Positions 9,017 through 20,000 of a stretch of 64,000 bases of DNA are shown here, piece after piece. A program made the translations under genes and the position numbers. Origin of the DNA: Niastella populi (GTDB taxonomy: Bacteria > Bacteroidota > Bacteroidia > Chitinophagales > Chitinophagaceae); contig NZ_LWBP01000002.1 of NCBI RefSeq assembly GCF_002078015.1, positions 124,001 to 188,000 of the forward strand, given 5' to 3'. The notes beneath the pieces were generated by a model. That model was not told the origin of the DNA. It made no database searches and saw only the letters and a list, made by a program, of their open reading frames with translations. The first letter of the stretch is position 1. Each line of letters opens with the position of its first letter.

Positions 9017-9053
9017 CCGGCATTTTAATTTTCCGCATATGATGTATTTATAT

Positions 9054-10019
9054 ATGTCCCGGGCAAAAAAAATTACGCTGGCAGCAATTGCAATAATGGC
9101 AATTGCCGCCGGCCTGGTATTGCTTACAGGATGCCCGCCCACAACGGAAAAGAAAAAGAATGCGGCAAAAACAGACGTGCTTAACAATATCGATAGCGCA
9201 GCACTCATCAAACACCTTGCTTATCTCTCATCCGCAGCAATGGAAGGAAGAGAAACGGCAACGCCGGGTAACCAACTGGCGCGCGAATACATTGTAAAAA
9301 TTTTCGACTCGCTCAAAATTGAAAAAATCGGCGATTCCTGGTTACAGCCTTTTCCTTTTGGTAATGATAACCGGCAGGGCACTAACATCATCGGGGTTAT
9401 CAAAGGCTCCCAATTCGCAGATAATTATATTGCCATCACCGCCCATTACGATCACCTTGGTACGCGTAACGGGGATATTTATTACGGAGCCGATGACAAT
9501 GCCTCAGGAACAGCAGCCCTCCTCGCAATGGCTGCATACTTTAAACAACACCCGCCAAAACATTCGCTGATACTGGTTTCTTTCGATGCCGAAGAAAAAG
9601 GCCTCGTAGGGTCAAAATATTTTGTTGCAAATTGCCCTGTACCATTAAACGCTATCGGGTTGAATGTGAATATGGATATGATCAGCCGAAACGATAGCAA
9701 CGAGATCTATGCTACCGGCATTTATCATTATCCTTTTTTAAAAAAGTATGTCGACAGTGTACAAGCGTTCACGCCCGTAAATATCCGGTTTGGGCACGAC
9801 GGGGAAAAGCCGGGCATACACGACTGGACCAATCAATCGGACCATTTTCCCTTTCACCAACACAATATCCCCTATTTGTATTTTGGCGTAGAAGATCATG
9901 CAGACTACCACCGTCCCGGTGATACGTTCGATAAGGTGAATAAGCGTTTTTACTACCAGGTTTGTACCATGATAACCGCAGTTGCTTCGCTGTTAGACCG
10001 GCCTGAGGCGGTACAATAA
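9054..10019 (+). CDS. M28-family zinc aminopeptidase, predicted lipoprotein
   Basis: A secreted di-zinc peptidase of about 321 residues. ATG 9054 (MSRAKK) gives a clean lipoprotein signal with lipobox LLTGC; in-frame starts at 9039 and GTG 9006 are also possible and would overlap dusB. Zinc ligands and catalytic residues are visible in order: His in TAHYDHLG, Asp in GADDNASG, the Glu-Glu pair in DAEEKGLVGS, Asp in NMDMISR, and the last His near DHFPFHQHNI. It probably acts in the periplasm or on the membrane surface in peptide scavenging; the natural substrate is unknown. Confidence 0.93.
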   Translation: MSRAKKITLAAIAIMAIAAGLVLLTGCPPTTEKKKNAAKTDVLNNIDSAALIKHLAYLSSAAMEGRETATPGNQLAREYIVKIFDSLKIEKIGDSWLQPFPFGNDNRQGTNIIGVIKGSQFADNYIAITAHYDHLGTRNGDIYYGADDNASGTAALLAMAAYFKQHPPKHSLILVSFDAEEKGLVGSKYFVANCPVPLNAIGLNVNMDMISRNDSNEIYATGIYHYPFLKKYVDSVQAFTPVNIRFGHDGEKPGIHDWTNQSDHFPFHQHNIPYLYFGVEDHADYHRPGDTFDKVNKRFYYQVCTMITAVASLLDRPEAVQ

Positions 10020-10071
10020 AAGGGAGTTTATACATTGGTCAATCTTTCTTATCTTACCAAAAACCATTATC

Positions 10072-10485
10072 ATGACTACTCGCGATCAAAATGTACGCAC
10101 CTGGTCAATGCTTTGTCATTTATCTGCTTTAGCTGGCTTATTATGGTGGCCGGGTGCGGTATTGGCACCGCTGATTGTATGGCAAATAAAAAAGAACGAA
10201 TTACCCGAAATTGACCCGCACGGTAAGGAAGCGGTGAACTTTCAATTAACTATTTTGATCATTTATCTTATTGCACGCGTTATTTTAGGAATTATAGTTG
10301 GCGCAGTTTTCGGCATCGGGGTACTTTGGGGAAGCCCCTTTGCGTTTGTCGGTGGCGGTTTCGGGTTACTTAGCATCCTCGGCATTATTAGCCTTGTAGC
10401 CATTATACTTGCCGTAATTGCAGGAATAAAAGCCAATAACGGAGAGCCTTATAAATATCCGTTCTCGATCAAATTCGTTAAATAA
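10072..10485 (+). CDS. DUF4870 small membrane protein
   Basis: 137 residues. The start (RTWSMLCHLSALAGLLWWPG) and the motif KEAVNFQLT after HG are typical of the DUF4870 family. Three to four membrane helices are evident (about residues 12-35, 60-85, 90-125). The function of the family is unknown. It follows the M28 peptidase by about 50 bases and is closed by a strong terminator. Confidence 0.87.
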   Translation: MTTRDQNVRTWSMLCHLSALAGLLWWPGAVLAPLIVWQIKKNELPEIDPHGKEAVNFQLTILIIYLIARVILGIIVGAVFGIGVLWGSPFAFVGGGFGLLSILGIISLVAIILAVIAGIKANNGEPYKYPFSIKFVK

Positions 10486-10496
10486 TAAAATTTTTG

Positions 10497-10527
10497 TAAG
10501 GGGTAGTAGCGTACCCCTTATTTTTTT
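10497..10527 (+). terminator. Intrinsic terminator after the DUF4870 gene
   Basis: The perfect 9-bp stem TAAGGGGTA / TACCCCTTA with loop GTAGCG is followed directly by seven T. It overlaps the last codon of the convergent glutathione peroxidase gene. Confidence 0.92.
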
Positions 10528-11108
10528 ACCGCTTTTACCAATTCATCGCTCAACGGCGAAACGGAAGGATCAAAATAATGAGTAAGTGAACCCTGTTCAT
10601 CGATGAGATATTTTGAGAAATTCCAGGAAGGCGCTTTTTCATTCCAGCCGTTTTTTGATTTACTGGTGAGCCACCCAAAGATGTTGTTTTGACCTGCCGA
10701 CTTAACTACCACACTTTTTTTAGCCAGGGGAAAGGTTACACCGAAATTTATCTTGCAAAACTGTGCGATATCGCTATCACTTCCTTTTTCCTGTTCTTTA
10801 AAATCATTTGCGGGAAACGCAATGATCTCTAACTGATCATCAAACTGCTGATACAGCTTTTGCAAATCGTCATACTGGTTGGTATATCCGCAGTTGCTGG
10901 CGGTATTAACCAGCAATAATTTTTTGCCTTTATAGGTATTCAACTGTAAAACATTCCCATTGTTCAAAGGCACACTAAGATCATAGATGGATTGTATAGG
11001 CCGAACATTCCTGGTATTTGTCAGTACTTGGGTATTCTTACCTAACAATTTGGTAAATACGATCCATAAAGGATAAACGATCTTCAGTATTCTTTGTCGG
11101 CCTGTCAT
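10518..11108 (-). CDS. Glutathione-peroxidase-family thiol peroxidase
   Basis: Reduces hydroperoxides, in bacteria usually with thioredoxin instead of glutathione. It has 196 residues, with a family core of about 160 preceded by about 35 extra residues including a hydrophobic stretch (ILKIVYPLWIVFTKLLG) that may anchor it to the membrane. The peroxidatic Cys is in VNTASNCGYT (about residue 74) and the Trp-Asn pair in SWNFSKYLI. The usual FPCNQF motif is FPANDF here, so the common second (resolving) Cys and the tetrad Gln are replaced by Ala and Asp. The stop codon falls inside the convergent terminator. Confidence 0.88.
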   Translation of the reverse strand: MTGRQRILKIVYPLWIVFTKLLGKNTQVLTNTRNVRPIQSIYDLSVPLNNGNVLQLNTYKGKKLLLVNTASNCGYTNQYDDLQKLYQQFDDQLEIIAFPANDFKEQEKGSDSDIAQFCKINFGVTFPLAKKSVVVKSAGQNNIFGWLTSKSKNGWNEKAPSWNFSKYLIDEQGSLTHYFDPSVSPLSDELVKAVKK

Positions 11109-11182
11109 AAAAATATTTATTACACTTTAACGCTTTTTGGCTGTAACCTGCGCAAAGGTACCGGTATTGCCTGTTATAATTC

Positions 11183-12565
11183 TTATCTGATAATCCACTT
11201 AAAAAGCCGCAGCCGGCCTTTAAATGGAGGGTATTTAATATCAGGATCGAACCACACAGGGGTTTTCATTATTGCCTTCTCATGGCTAAACACATCAAAA
11301 CTGTATTTGCCATGATATTTGCCAATGCCACTGTTACCACGCCCGCCAAAAGGCAAATGATGGTTGGTAAAATGCCAGCTTGAATTGTTTATACATCCTC
11401 CGCCAAAAGGAATAGCCTGCAACCATTCCTTTTCCCTTTCAGCGTCGGCTGTATATAAGTAAAAAGCCAATGGATCGGGATTGTTCTCAATAGTTTTTTT
11501 GGCTTCTTCCAGTGTATTAAAGGTGATCACCGGCAAAATGGGACCAAATATCTCTTCTTTCATCACCGGCGCATCGGGTGAAACATTTTCAATGATCGTT
11601 GGCTCAATGTATAATTCGCCGATGTCGGTATGGCCGCCATGTACAATTGTACCCTGTGTTAAATAACCGGCAAGCCGGCGAAACTGCCTTTCATTAATTA
11701 TTTTGCCATAGTTGTAACTGTTTGCAGGAGCAGTTGTATAAAAAGCCCGAATCGATTCCTTTAAGGCATTGATCAGCTCATCCTTTTTTGAAGCATGCAC
11801 CAATAGATAATCAGGTGCGATGCACATTTGGCCGGCATTGGAAAATTTAGTTACAATTATCCGGCGGGCAGCAACCGTGATATTGGCATCACGCTCTACC
11901 ACACACGGGCTTTTTCCACCAAGCTCCAGTGTAACCGGCGTTAATTGTGCGGCAGCCATTTGATAAATACTTTTACCAACGGCCGTGCTGCCAGTGTAAA
12001 AAACATGATTGAACCGGAAACTATTCATCAATTCAGGCACCACCTGTGCACCATCCCCTTCTGCGTAAAGAACATATTCTTCCGAAAATAATTCTTTTAT
12101 CAGAGCACCCATTACCCCGGCCGTCGCAGGCGCCAGCTCAGACGGTTTCAATACTACACAATTGCCGGCAGCAATTGCCCCTATCAACGGGGCTAACAAT
12201 AATTGTAACGGATAATTCCACGGACTAATGATTAATACAACGCCCAATGGTTCGCTGATTATGTAACTTGATGAAGGCAGGTTTACCAGGTTGGTCTTCA
12301 CCTTTTTCCGTTTCATCCACGTTGGCAGGCTGCGTAATGCCAGATTTATTTCCGCCATGACTACTCCAAGCTCGGTTACCCAGCTTTCTTCCGGGCTTCT
12401 TTTCAGATCGCCATGTAATGCATTATATAATGATTGTTCATATTGCAATATGGCTTTTTTCAGCAATTGCAATTGCTGTATGCGGTATGCCAGCGTTCGC
12501 GTTGCACCGCTTTCATAAAAGGCCCGCAATCGCTGCAGTTTCTGCTGCATCATCTCAGGGTTCAT
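11183..12565 (-). CDS. Aldehyde dehydrogenase (class 3 / AlkH-like)
   Basis: NAD(P)-dependent oxidation of aldehydes to carboxylic acids; class-3 members act on fatty or aromatic aldehydes. About 460 residues from ATG 12565 (MNPEMMQQ); the frame runs 17 codons further upstream but homologues of this short type start here. Visible are the [11 protein letters not shown] cofactor region, TGSTAVGK, the general-base Glu in LELGGKSP, the catalytic Cys in [20 protein letters not shown] and the C-terminal [10 protein letters not shown]. The C-terminal tail is rich in Lys and hydrophobic residues, as in membrane-associated class-3 enzymes. The substrate is unknown. Confidence 0.92.
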   Translation of the reverse strand: MNPEMMQQKLQRLRAFYESGATRTLAYRIQQLQLLKKAILQYEQSLYNALHGDLKRSPEESWVTELGVVMAEINLALRSLPTWMKRKKVKTNLVNLPSSSYIISEPLGVVLIISPWNYPLQLLLAPLIGAIAAGNCVVLKPSELAPATAGVMGALIKELFSEEYVLYAEGDGAQVVPELMNSFRFNHVFYTGSTAVGKSIYQMAAAQLTPVTLELGGKSPCVVERDANITVAARRIIVTKFSNAGQMCIAPDYLLVHASKKDELINALKESIRAFYTTAPANSYNYGKIINERQFRRLAGYLTQGTIVHGGHTDIGELYIEPTIIENVSPDAPVMKEEIFGPILPVITFNTLEEAKKTIENNPDPLAFYLYTADAEREKEWLQAIPFGGGCINNSSWHFTNHHLPFGGRGNSGIGKYHGKYSFDVFSHEKAIMKTPVWFDPDIKYPPFKGRLRLFKWIIR

Positions 12566-12781
12566 ATGTATGCTATTTGCCGGGAATAATTTGTATTGGT
12601 AAGTTACAAATTTCAATCGAAGTAGATAACGTTATCAGGAAAATAAGGCGCCGAAACAAATTTTCTGTTGCAAACGGCATATACGCAAAACAAAACATGA
12701 GCAATGAACTTAAAGAACGCAATGCAGGCACTGGTTCTTTTACATTGCCCATGTTGGTTTGGAACTGCCTCTTTCGCAGTA

Positions 12782-13126
12782 TTATAGAGTACAGATTATT
12801 TGGCCCGCCGGTACCGCTATAGCCGGGGTTGCCAGTTCAAGATTTTTTAAAAGTTCGGGGGCTTTTATTATTAAATAACAGGCTTCAATAAGCGCCTCCA
12901 GCTTTTCATAGAAGAAAATATGATTGTTTCGCTCAATAGCCTCACTGGAAATGCTACCGGAACTGGATAAAACTTCTACCAGCCAATTCCAGTTAATGTC
13001 ACGAACATCGTTTAAATGATAACACTCAAAAAAATCTTTAAGTACCAACAGCGGATTTTTTCTTTCTTCTTCAGTTAAACGTAATGGCTGATTATGCCAC
13101 TGCGGGTGATGGTTACTCGTTCTCAT
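12782..13126 (-). CDS. Hypothetical protein, 114 residues
   Basis: I do not recognise the family. It is a soluble protein with no signal peptide. The N-terminus is polar (His, Gln, Arg-rich), and the middle is helical and acidic (VLKDFFECYHLNDVRDINW). The frame is open on its own and no larger gene covers it on the other strand, which supports it being real. It stands alone between the aldehyde dehydrogenase and the GntP permease. The Phe-Cys-Tyr-His stretch could bind a metal, but that is speculation. Confidence 0.6.
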   Translation of the reverse strand: MRTSNHHPQWHNQPLRLTEEERKNPLLVLKDFFECYHLNDVRDINWNWLVEVLSSSGSISSEAIERNNHIFFYEKLEALIEACYLIIKAPELLKNLELATPAIAVPAGQIICTL

Positions 13127-13597
13127 AAAAATGTTTTTTCAGGTTTATATTTCGAATGCTTTTTGCAATTCACGGGCAACGGACCTTTTGTTGGCGCCAT
13201 ATCATATTTTCCCTGGCCATGACATAGCATAGCGGCATCCCAATGCAGCATTTAACAATTATAAGTAACAGCAATAACTTTCCTTTACGCCATATAGCAT
13301 AATACAATAACAGATAAATGGCAGTAACTCAGTTGTAGCTATTCAACAATAAATAACCTTTAATGCCAAGAAACAATTAAAGCAAATTACCCTGATGATG
13401 GCGTTTATGTGTTCGGTGTTCGGTTTCCGGAGCCAATGTAGTTTGGAGATATGTATGTAAGGACCTTGCTGTAGTAACGGTTATCGCTACCTTCATTCAC
13501 AGCACTAAGATATTTCATTCCTTTCGGTTTCCCAAATATTTTAGTATTTTTTTACAATTTCTTCCGCCTAAAATAGAAAGCTTTACAATGCATTTAT
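13127..13597. other. Intergenic stretch with no recognisable feature
   Basis: About 470 bases, AT-rich, between the 3' end of the GntP permease and the start of the small hypothetical gene. I see no convincing reading frame, RNA gene, repeat or T-tailed hairpin. It presumably holds the promoter of the hypothetical gene, but I cannot point to one. Confidence 0.5.
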
Positions 13598-14932
13598 TTA
13601 AACATATATCAATGACAAAAGGAACACTACTAATAATGTAACCAGGCCCATCAATAGCGTTGCAACGGTATACACCTGCAACATGGGTTTCATTTCAAGC
13701 CCGCTGAATTTTGATATTACCCAGAAGTAGGCATCATTTGCATGTGAGATGGTCATTGAGCCGGCACCCATTGACAATACTGCCAGCAACTTTCCTGTTT
13801 CGCTTTGCAAACCCAATGAAGGCAGTAATGGCAGAATGATAGACGACGCGGTAATTATTGCAACAGTAGAAGACCCCTGTGCCGTCTTAAGTACAGCCGT
13901 TAACATAAAAGGAAAAAAAATACCCAATGCCTGTAAATTAAATGCTTTGCTTACGTGCCCGCCTACCTGGGTGGCTGCCAGTATTGCCCCGAAGGCGCCG
14001 CCCGCCCCGATAATAACCAATATACCACCAGCCTTTTCTGCAGCCTCCTGCAGCAGCTTACCTATATCACCCTTCTTCCAGGAACGAATTGCAACCAATG
14101 CCAGCACAACACCGATAGTGAGCGCGATCACCGGATCGCCGGTTATTAAAAAAAGTTGCATCCATGCCGGTATTGTTTCGCCTGCTTCAATGGTAAGAAA
14201 AGACTTTATGCCAATCAGAATAATAGGTACTATCACCGGAAGAAAGGAACTGATCACTGAAGGAGCGGTCTTTGAAGGCATTTCAACTGCCGCTTCAGCC
14301 GGCCCATCAGTTGGAAATTTCTTTCCGGCATAACGTGCCCATGCGTAACCCACCAACATAGCAGGAATGGCCACTACAATACCTATCAATATCAGCCTGC
14401 CGTAATCAACACCGATAGTACCGGCCGCAGCAGCTGCTCCGGGATGGGGGGGAATTAAACAGTGCACCGAATACAATCCGGTTGCCAGCGAGGTTGACAT
14501 AATGATCATTGAAATACCTGTTCGCCTGCTTAACGACTTGTTGAGACCGTTAAGCACAATATATCCTGAATCGCAAAAAATGGGAAGACCAACAATAAAC
14601 CCGGTAATGCTCATTGCCAGCGGCGCTTTCTTCTCGCCAATTCGCTTTAATATCCAGTTGGCCATTACCCGGGTGCTGCCCGTATGCTCCAGTGTAACTC
14701 CGAGCGTGGTACCTAATACAATTATAAAGCCCAGCGACTGCATAATGTGGCCAAAGCCCTGTTTGGTTACATTGATGATCGTTGCTACAGGCATTTGTAC
14801 GCCCAATCCCACAACAAAACAGGCAATTAACAAAGCAAAAAAAGCATGTATGCGAAATACGGCAGTAAGCAGAATAATAATGCCAATACCCAGCGCCAAA
14901 AAAAGCATTACCTGTACAAAGGATGTTGTCAT
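13598..14932 (-). CDS. GntP-family gluconate/proton symporter
   Basis: An inner-membrane permease of 444 residues with about 12-14 hydrophobic segments spread along its length. Typical GntP stretches are the GFGHIMQSLG start, FIVGLPIFCDSGYIVL, CLIPPHPGA and the late TAQGSSTVAIITASSI and SHANDAYFWVISKF. The family carries gluconate or related sugar acids (including D-glycerate or idonate) with protons. No gluconate kinase or dehydratase is adjacent, so the substrate cannot be fixed from context. It is a single-gene unit. Confidence 0.93.
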   Translation of the reverse strand: MTTSFVQVMLFLALGIGIIILLTAVFRIHAFFALLIACFVVGLGVQMPVATIINVTKQGFGHIMQSLGFIIVLGTTLGVTLEHTGSTRVMANWILKRIGEKKAPLAMSITGFIVGLPIFCDSGYIVLNGLNKSLSRRTGISMIIMSTSLATGLYSVHCLIPPHPGAAAAAGTIGVDYGRLILIGIVVAIPAMLVGYAWARYAGKKFPTDGPAEAAVEMPSKTAPSVISSFLPVIVPIILIGIKSFLTIEAGETIPAWMQLFLITGDPVIALTIGVVLALVAIRSWKKGDIGKLLQEAAEKAGGILVIIGAGGAFGAILAATQVGGHVSKAFNLQALGIFFPFMLTAVLKTAQGSSTVAIITASSIILPLLPSLGLQSETGKLLAVLSMGAGSMTISHANDAYFWVISKFSGLEMKPMLQVYTVATLLMGLVTLLVVFLLSLIYV

Positions 14933-15087
14933 AGGTCAACCGTTAGTATGATGTTCAACTAAGATAACAAACCTGCTACTATTGGCAAGGGTTTAAATTT
15001 TATGGGCTTCCCTCACATGTAACATCTGCCGGCAATTCTGTACCTTAACGCGTTGAAACCTGATTAGAAAGAAATTCAGAATATATT

Positions 15088-15525
15088 ATGAACGACGAAT
15101 ATTTTATGCAACAGGCACTGAAAGAAGCGCAAAGAGCGTATGAAGACGGTGAAGTGCCGGTAGGCGCGGTGGTTGCTATGAATAACCGGGTAATTGCCCG
15201 GGGCCATAACCAGGTTGAACGGTTGAACGACCCTACGGCTCATGCTGAGATCATAGCCCTCACTTCCGCTTTCAATTATCTGGGCAGTAAATATTTGCCC
15301 GATGCATCTATTTATGTTACGGTAGAACCCTGCCTCATGTGCGCCGGCGCGTTATACTGGAGTAAGATCGGCAAGATCATCTGGGGCGCCGATGATGAAA
15401 AGAACGGCCATAAACGCATCACGGAGCCCAACTGGCCGTTCCATCCCAAAACCGAGGTCACAAAAGGCATTTTGAAAGATGAATGTGCCGAACTGATGAA
15501 AAATTTTTTCCGCAGCAAACGATAA
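15088..15525 (+). CDS. tadA: tRNA-specific adenosine deaminase
   Basis: Deaminates adenosine 34 to inosine in tRNA-Arg(ACG), which is essential for wobble decoding. It has 145 residues, as usual. The zinc site is complete: His and catalytic Glu in PTAHAEI, and the two Cys of EPCLMCAGAL. The N-terminal MQQALKEAQRAYEDGEVPVGAVV is characteristic of TadA; CMP/guanine deaminases of the same fold differ here. It stands alone, convergent with the SusD gene. Confidence 0.93.
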   Translation: MNDEYFMQQALKEAQRAYEDGEVPVGAVVAMNNRVIARGHNQVERLNDPTAHAEIIALTSAFNYLGSKYLPDASIYVTVEPCLMCAGALYWSKIGKIIWGADDEKNGHKRITEPNWPFHPKTEVTKGILKDECAELMKNFFRSKR

Positions 15526-15656
15526 CGCCAAAATAAGATCCGGAAGCGGTGAAGAATTATTACAAATCCTTCAGTGCTTCCGGATACCACCTCTCCGGTA
15601 ATTGAATGGTTGGCTCAATTTACTCATGTGCCCCTGCCGCAAAAAAGTTTATTCTC

Positions 15657-17081
15657 TTACTGATCCCACCAAAGATTTTGCGTAACATCGGTTACATTCG
15701 GCGGCACATTGGCCCCATTACGGCTGATCTCGATGCTGGGATATACCATACGGCGGATATAATTGTTCACTACCCGGTTCAGGGGTAATTCGAAATCTTT
15801 ATACTGGTAATTATACCTGCGGGCATCATTCCATGTTTCAGGATTCAGGAACAGCGCTTTGTATTTTTCTTTGAAGATAAGATCGAGGGTTATATTAGCC
15901 GATCCTACCGAAACGGATGCATGGCTAACATACGCATCGCGACTGGCAACTGACACTCCCATTTTATTCATATTCGCCTTTATCCCTTCCAGGTACGCGT
16001 CGTAAGCCCTTAATTTATCGTTCGATCTGAATGCCGCCTCTGCTTCAATAAACTTCAACTCTTCATATGTTACAATAAACAATGGCGAATTAGTACTGGA
16101 ATAATAACCGGTCAAATTGATATATGTTTCTTCAAAACTTACACCCGATCCCGAACGTCCTTTTCCGTTTGGCGTGCCACGGTAATCACCGTACTTTGTG
16201 GTATCGGTCATAAGCGGCAGCCGCGGATCGAAAATCCCATAGGTCTTTCCATTCATAGCATCGATAAACTGCTCCGATAACCAGCCGTCGAGCAACAGGT
16301 TACGGTTATTCAACGCCACCTGGTTCCAGGGATTACGCACATCGAATGTGGTAATAAAAGCATCGTGTGCTGTGGAAGTATAAGCAACGCTCAGCTCGGC
16401 AAAAATATTCGCGGTATTATACTGGCTGGTTTTGCTCAACTGGTTCAGCAGGCGCGCCTTTAATGCATGCGCCGTACGAACCCATGCCGCAGTTGCTCCT
16501 TTGTGAACAAGATCAGGATTATTGGTTGCTGAAGTTGGTATCGTAATGGTTGAGCCGGTTTGCCCTAACAAACTTATACCGTCATCGAGCAGTTTGATGC
16601 AGGTTTGAAAAACAGACTGTGCATTATCGTATGACGGCGTAAGGGTTTCGGCTGAAAACGCAGCATTGTACGGCGCATCGCCCCACAGGCTGTGAATATA
16701 CTGCAGGTTCATGGCCATTAATATTTTGGCTACCCCCTGGTATTGTGTGGCTCCTTTTTCTGCAGCCAGTTTTTCCAGGTCGTATATATCCGTCATATTA
16801 TCGTACAAATTGGTCCAGGTAGTACTTATATCCACATCGTCATAGGTATCCAACGGCGATGCGGTATTGGAAGATGCCAGGTATTGCACATAATATGACG
16901 TAACGTTGGTCGATACCCGGTACACATTCAGCGCAGTGTTCAATGTGCCGCGGGTGAGCAACCCGTTTATGGTTGCCTGTGTAGGCTGGTTGGGGCTGGT
17001 ATTTATATCAAGGTATTTCTTACAACCTGTAGCTGTAACGGCAAATAAAATTATGGCGGTAGTATATAATAGGTTTCGCAT
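15657..17081 (-). CDS. SusD/RagB-family nutrient-binding outer-membrane lipoprotein
   Basis: The surface lipoprotein that lids the SusC channel and captures the ligand. It has 474 residues and a signal peptide ending in a lipobox (TATGC|KKYLDINTSPNQP). The KYLDINTSPN start and many aromatic helices with TPR-like character point to the SusD-like group found with peptide- or glycan-uptake systems. C-terminal stretches such as NPETWNDARRY and PSIEISRNGANVP support this. The SusC partner lies just upstream with 11 bases between them. The ligand is not predictable; no glycoside hydrolase is in the same transcript. Confidence 0.94.
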   Translation of the reverse strand: MRNLLYTTAIILFAVTATGCKKYLDINTSPNQPTQATINGLLTRGTLNTALNVYRVSTNVTSYYVQYLASSNTASPLDTYDDVDISTTWTNLYDNMTDIYDLEKLAAEKGATQYQGVAKILMAMNLQYIHSLWGDAPYNAAFSAETLTPSYDNAQSVFQTCIKLLDDGISLLGQTGSTITIPTSATNNPDLVHKGATAAWVRTAHALKARLLNQLSKTSQYNTANIFAELSVAYTSTAHDAFITTFDVRNPWNQVALNNRNLLLDGWLSEQFIDAMNGKTYGIFDPRLPLMTDTTKYGDYRGTPNGKGRSGSGVSFEETYINLTGYYSSTNSPLFIVTYEELKFIEAEAAFRSNDKLRAYDAYLEGIKANMNKMGVSVASRDAYVSHASVSVGSANITLDLIFKEKYKALFLNPETWNDARRYNYQYKDFELPLNRVVNNYIRRMVYPSIEISRNGANVPPNVTDVTQNLWWDQ

Positions 17082-17092
17082 GTTGCTCCGAT

Positions 17093-20000
17093 TTAAAAGT
17101 TAAGGTTTACACTAAACAAATACGATCTGAGCTGCGGATAGGTAAAGCCAGAAAAACCATCGGCGTTACTTCCTGCATTGGTGCTGCTGCTTTCAGGATC
17201 GTACCCGCTGTAATTGGTAAACAACAAAAGATTATTACCGGTGAAGGAAACCGTAATGCCCTGTATAGGCGTTCCTTTAAAGAATTTTGTGGGAACTGAG
17301 TATCCGAGGCTCACGTTACGCAAACGTACCCAACTGGCGTCTTCAATAAAATTCTCCGTTACCCCGCGATGCACATTGCGGTAAAAGCCCTGGCCGTAAT
17401 CACGGCCGGTGCCGTTCACTTTTCCCATGCCGAGGTAAACAGCCTGTGTATTGGGCGTGCCATCCGGCAGAACTCCATTGAAGACAATGGTTTCCGTTCT
17501 GTTCTCGGTATATTTGGCAATTCCGAATGCACTCATAAAATTACCCAGTTGGTTATAGCGTTCGAGCCCCTGTTGGGTTTCCCATAAAAACGACAGGGAA
17601 AGATCTTTCCAGGTAAAAGTATTGGTAATACCCCCTAACCAGTTTGGTTGCGAATTGCCTAATACACGTTGTTTGGTATCGCGCAGCGGAAAACCAGCAT
17701 TACTTCCTGAAGTTGCGATAACGATCGGCAGACTATTATCAACGGTAACGCCATCATCGGTTTTTGAACCATAGTATCGTTGATAAGAGGTGCCGTACAT
17801 ATCGCCTACCGCAGAGCCAGGCACATATTTAAAAGTGGCGGTCGAACTTGAATAACCAAAATGGCTGCCTACTACAATTTCAGTAATTCCTTCCCGTATG
17901 CTTACTACCCTGTTCTTGTTACGGGTAAAATTCAGGGTAGTGTTCCAGGTAAAATCCTTTGTTTTAAGCGGGGTTGCAGTTATCACCAGTTCAATACCCT
18001 TATTCTCCAGTTCACCGGCATTGAGAATAAAACCGGTAAAGCCGGTGGTAGGCGACAGGCTTACGGGAATGATCTGGTCGCGGCTGTTTAATTTATACCA
18101 ACTGAAATCAATACCAATACGATCGAACAATTTCAATTCAACCCCTGCTTCAATGGTGGAGGTACGTTCAGGTTTCAATGTAGGGTCGCCTGCTATATCG
18201 CTGCGCGTCCATGTAAGCTGACCGGTTGAGGTAATTACACTCGAACCGTAATACGTATTGATCTCGTAAGGGTCGGTATCCTTACCTACTTCTGCTACCG
18301 ATACTCGCGCCTTGCCGAAATTCAACCAGCCCGGCAGCACAATATGATCGGAGAATACATAGGATAAACTGGCAGAAGGATAAAAGAATGAGCGGTTTGC
18401 TATGGCCAGCGCAGAGGACCATTCATTCCGGCCTGTTAAACTCAGGAATAAATAATTTTTCCAGCCGAGGGTAAGATCGCCATAAGCGCTTACGATACGA
18501 TATCTTTCTTCAAACTGATTGGCGCTCCGCACTTTCGCATTGTTCAACGTTAAAAGATCGGGAATATCCAGCTCGCTACCGGTAGCGGTCAAACGGCTGG
18601 TTTTCCGGTCACGCACTTCGTTACCCACACGCAACACAGTATTCAGTTTTTCAAACCATTCCTTTTTAAAACTGAGCATTACGTTTGAGTTCAGAATGCG
18701 GTTGCCAATGCGATACTCATTCACAAAACCGAGGTTATTATCGCCAAAAACCTGTTCTCCGGGCAGTCCTTTAGGACCCGGGGCGGCATGGCGGCGAAAA
18801 TCAGAATAATAATCCATTCCGAACTTATAATCGAGGTCGAGCCACTGTAAAGGAGAGTAAGTGAAAGCCACATTACCAATGATACGGTTCACATTATCTT
18901 TAAAGCGGTTGGTAGCGGTACCATATACCGGATTATCATTACCATAGGCATTTTGTGTACCATCGGGTTTTATATAATCCATTACATTCCACCGGGGCGA
19001 CCAATAAGTTAAACTTTCATTATAACGGTCGGCATTTACGCGGTAACCGCCTGAATTGATAAAATATAACCCGGGGTTGAACCTTAATTTATCACTGAAC
19101 CTGAACTGTCCGCCCAGCCGGGCAGAAATGTTCTTATAATCTGAATTAGGCAGAACGCCATTCTGTTTAAAGTAAGAAACCGAAGAAGTAAGCAATGCCT
19201 TCTCTGTACCACCCGACAAATTAATGCTGGTGCGAAACTGGTTGCCTGATTTAAACCCTTGTTTATAATGATGATAAATACCTTCAGGATGGGTTGGGTC
19301 AATGGCTTTTGCCTCTTCTACAGTAGGCCCCCAGCTTGGCCAGAAACTTTTAGGGTCGTATTCGGGCACAAAAGAAGTGGCGCCAACATATCCCTGGGTA
19401 AACTTCTTTTGAACTTTTGGAAATTTATTTACTTCATCTATACCATAGGTTGTCGAAAAATTAACCCGCATTTTACCGGCTTTGGCTTGTTTGGTGGTGA
19501 TCACCACTACACCATTTGAACCGGCCTGGCCATACAAGGCAGTTGCTGCCCCGCCTTTGAGGATCGACATGGATTCAATGTCATCGGGATTTATATCGGA
19601 TGCCCGGTTCGATAATCCGCGGATGGCGCCTGCATCACCTGCCGTTATTGTACTGTTGTCGATCAAAATGCCATCTATCACAAACAAAGGCTGATTGTCC
19701 TTGGTAGGTGAAAGGGATTTTATACCGCGGATAATGATCCTCGTTCCCTGTCCCGGCGCACCGCCGCCGCTGTTGATTTGCACACCGGCCACTTTACCCC
19801 GCATGGCATTCACTACATTGGTTTGTTTGGTGTTAGAAAGGTCTTCCCCTTTTATTTCCTGGGTAGAATAACCCAACGACCGCTTTTCCCGTTTGATGCC
19901 CAGGGCGGTTACCACTACCTCATCTAGTTTATTATTGCCGGCAGTTAGCTCAAAGCTCACGTCGGTCACTGCGTCGTCTTTTACAACTACGTCTTTTATC

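Noticed and set aside
13749-14333. Long open frames opposite the GntP permease
   Set aside because: Shadow of a hydrophobic coding sequence; no start context or domain.
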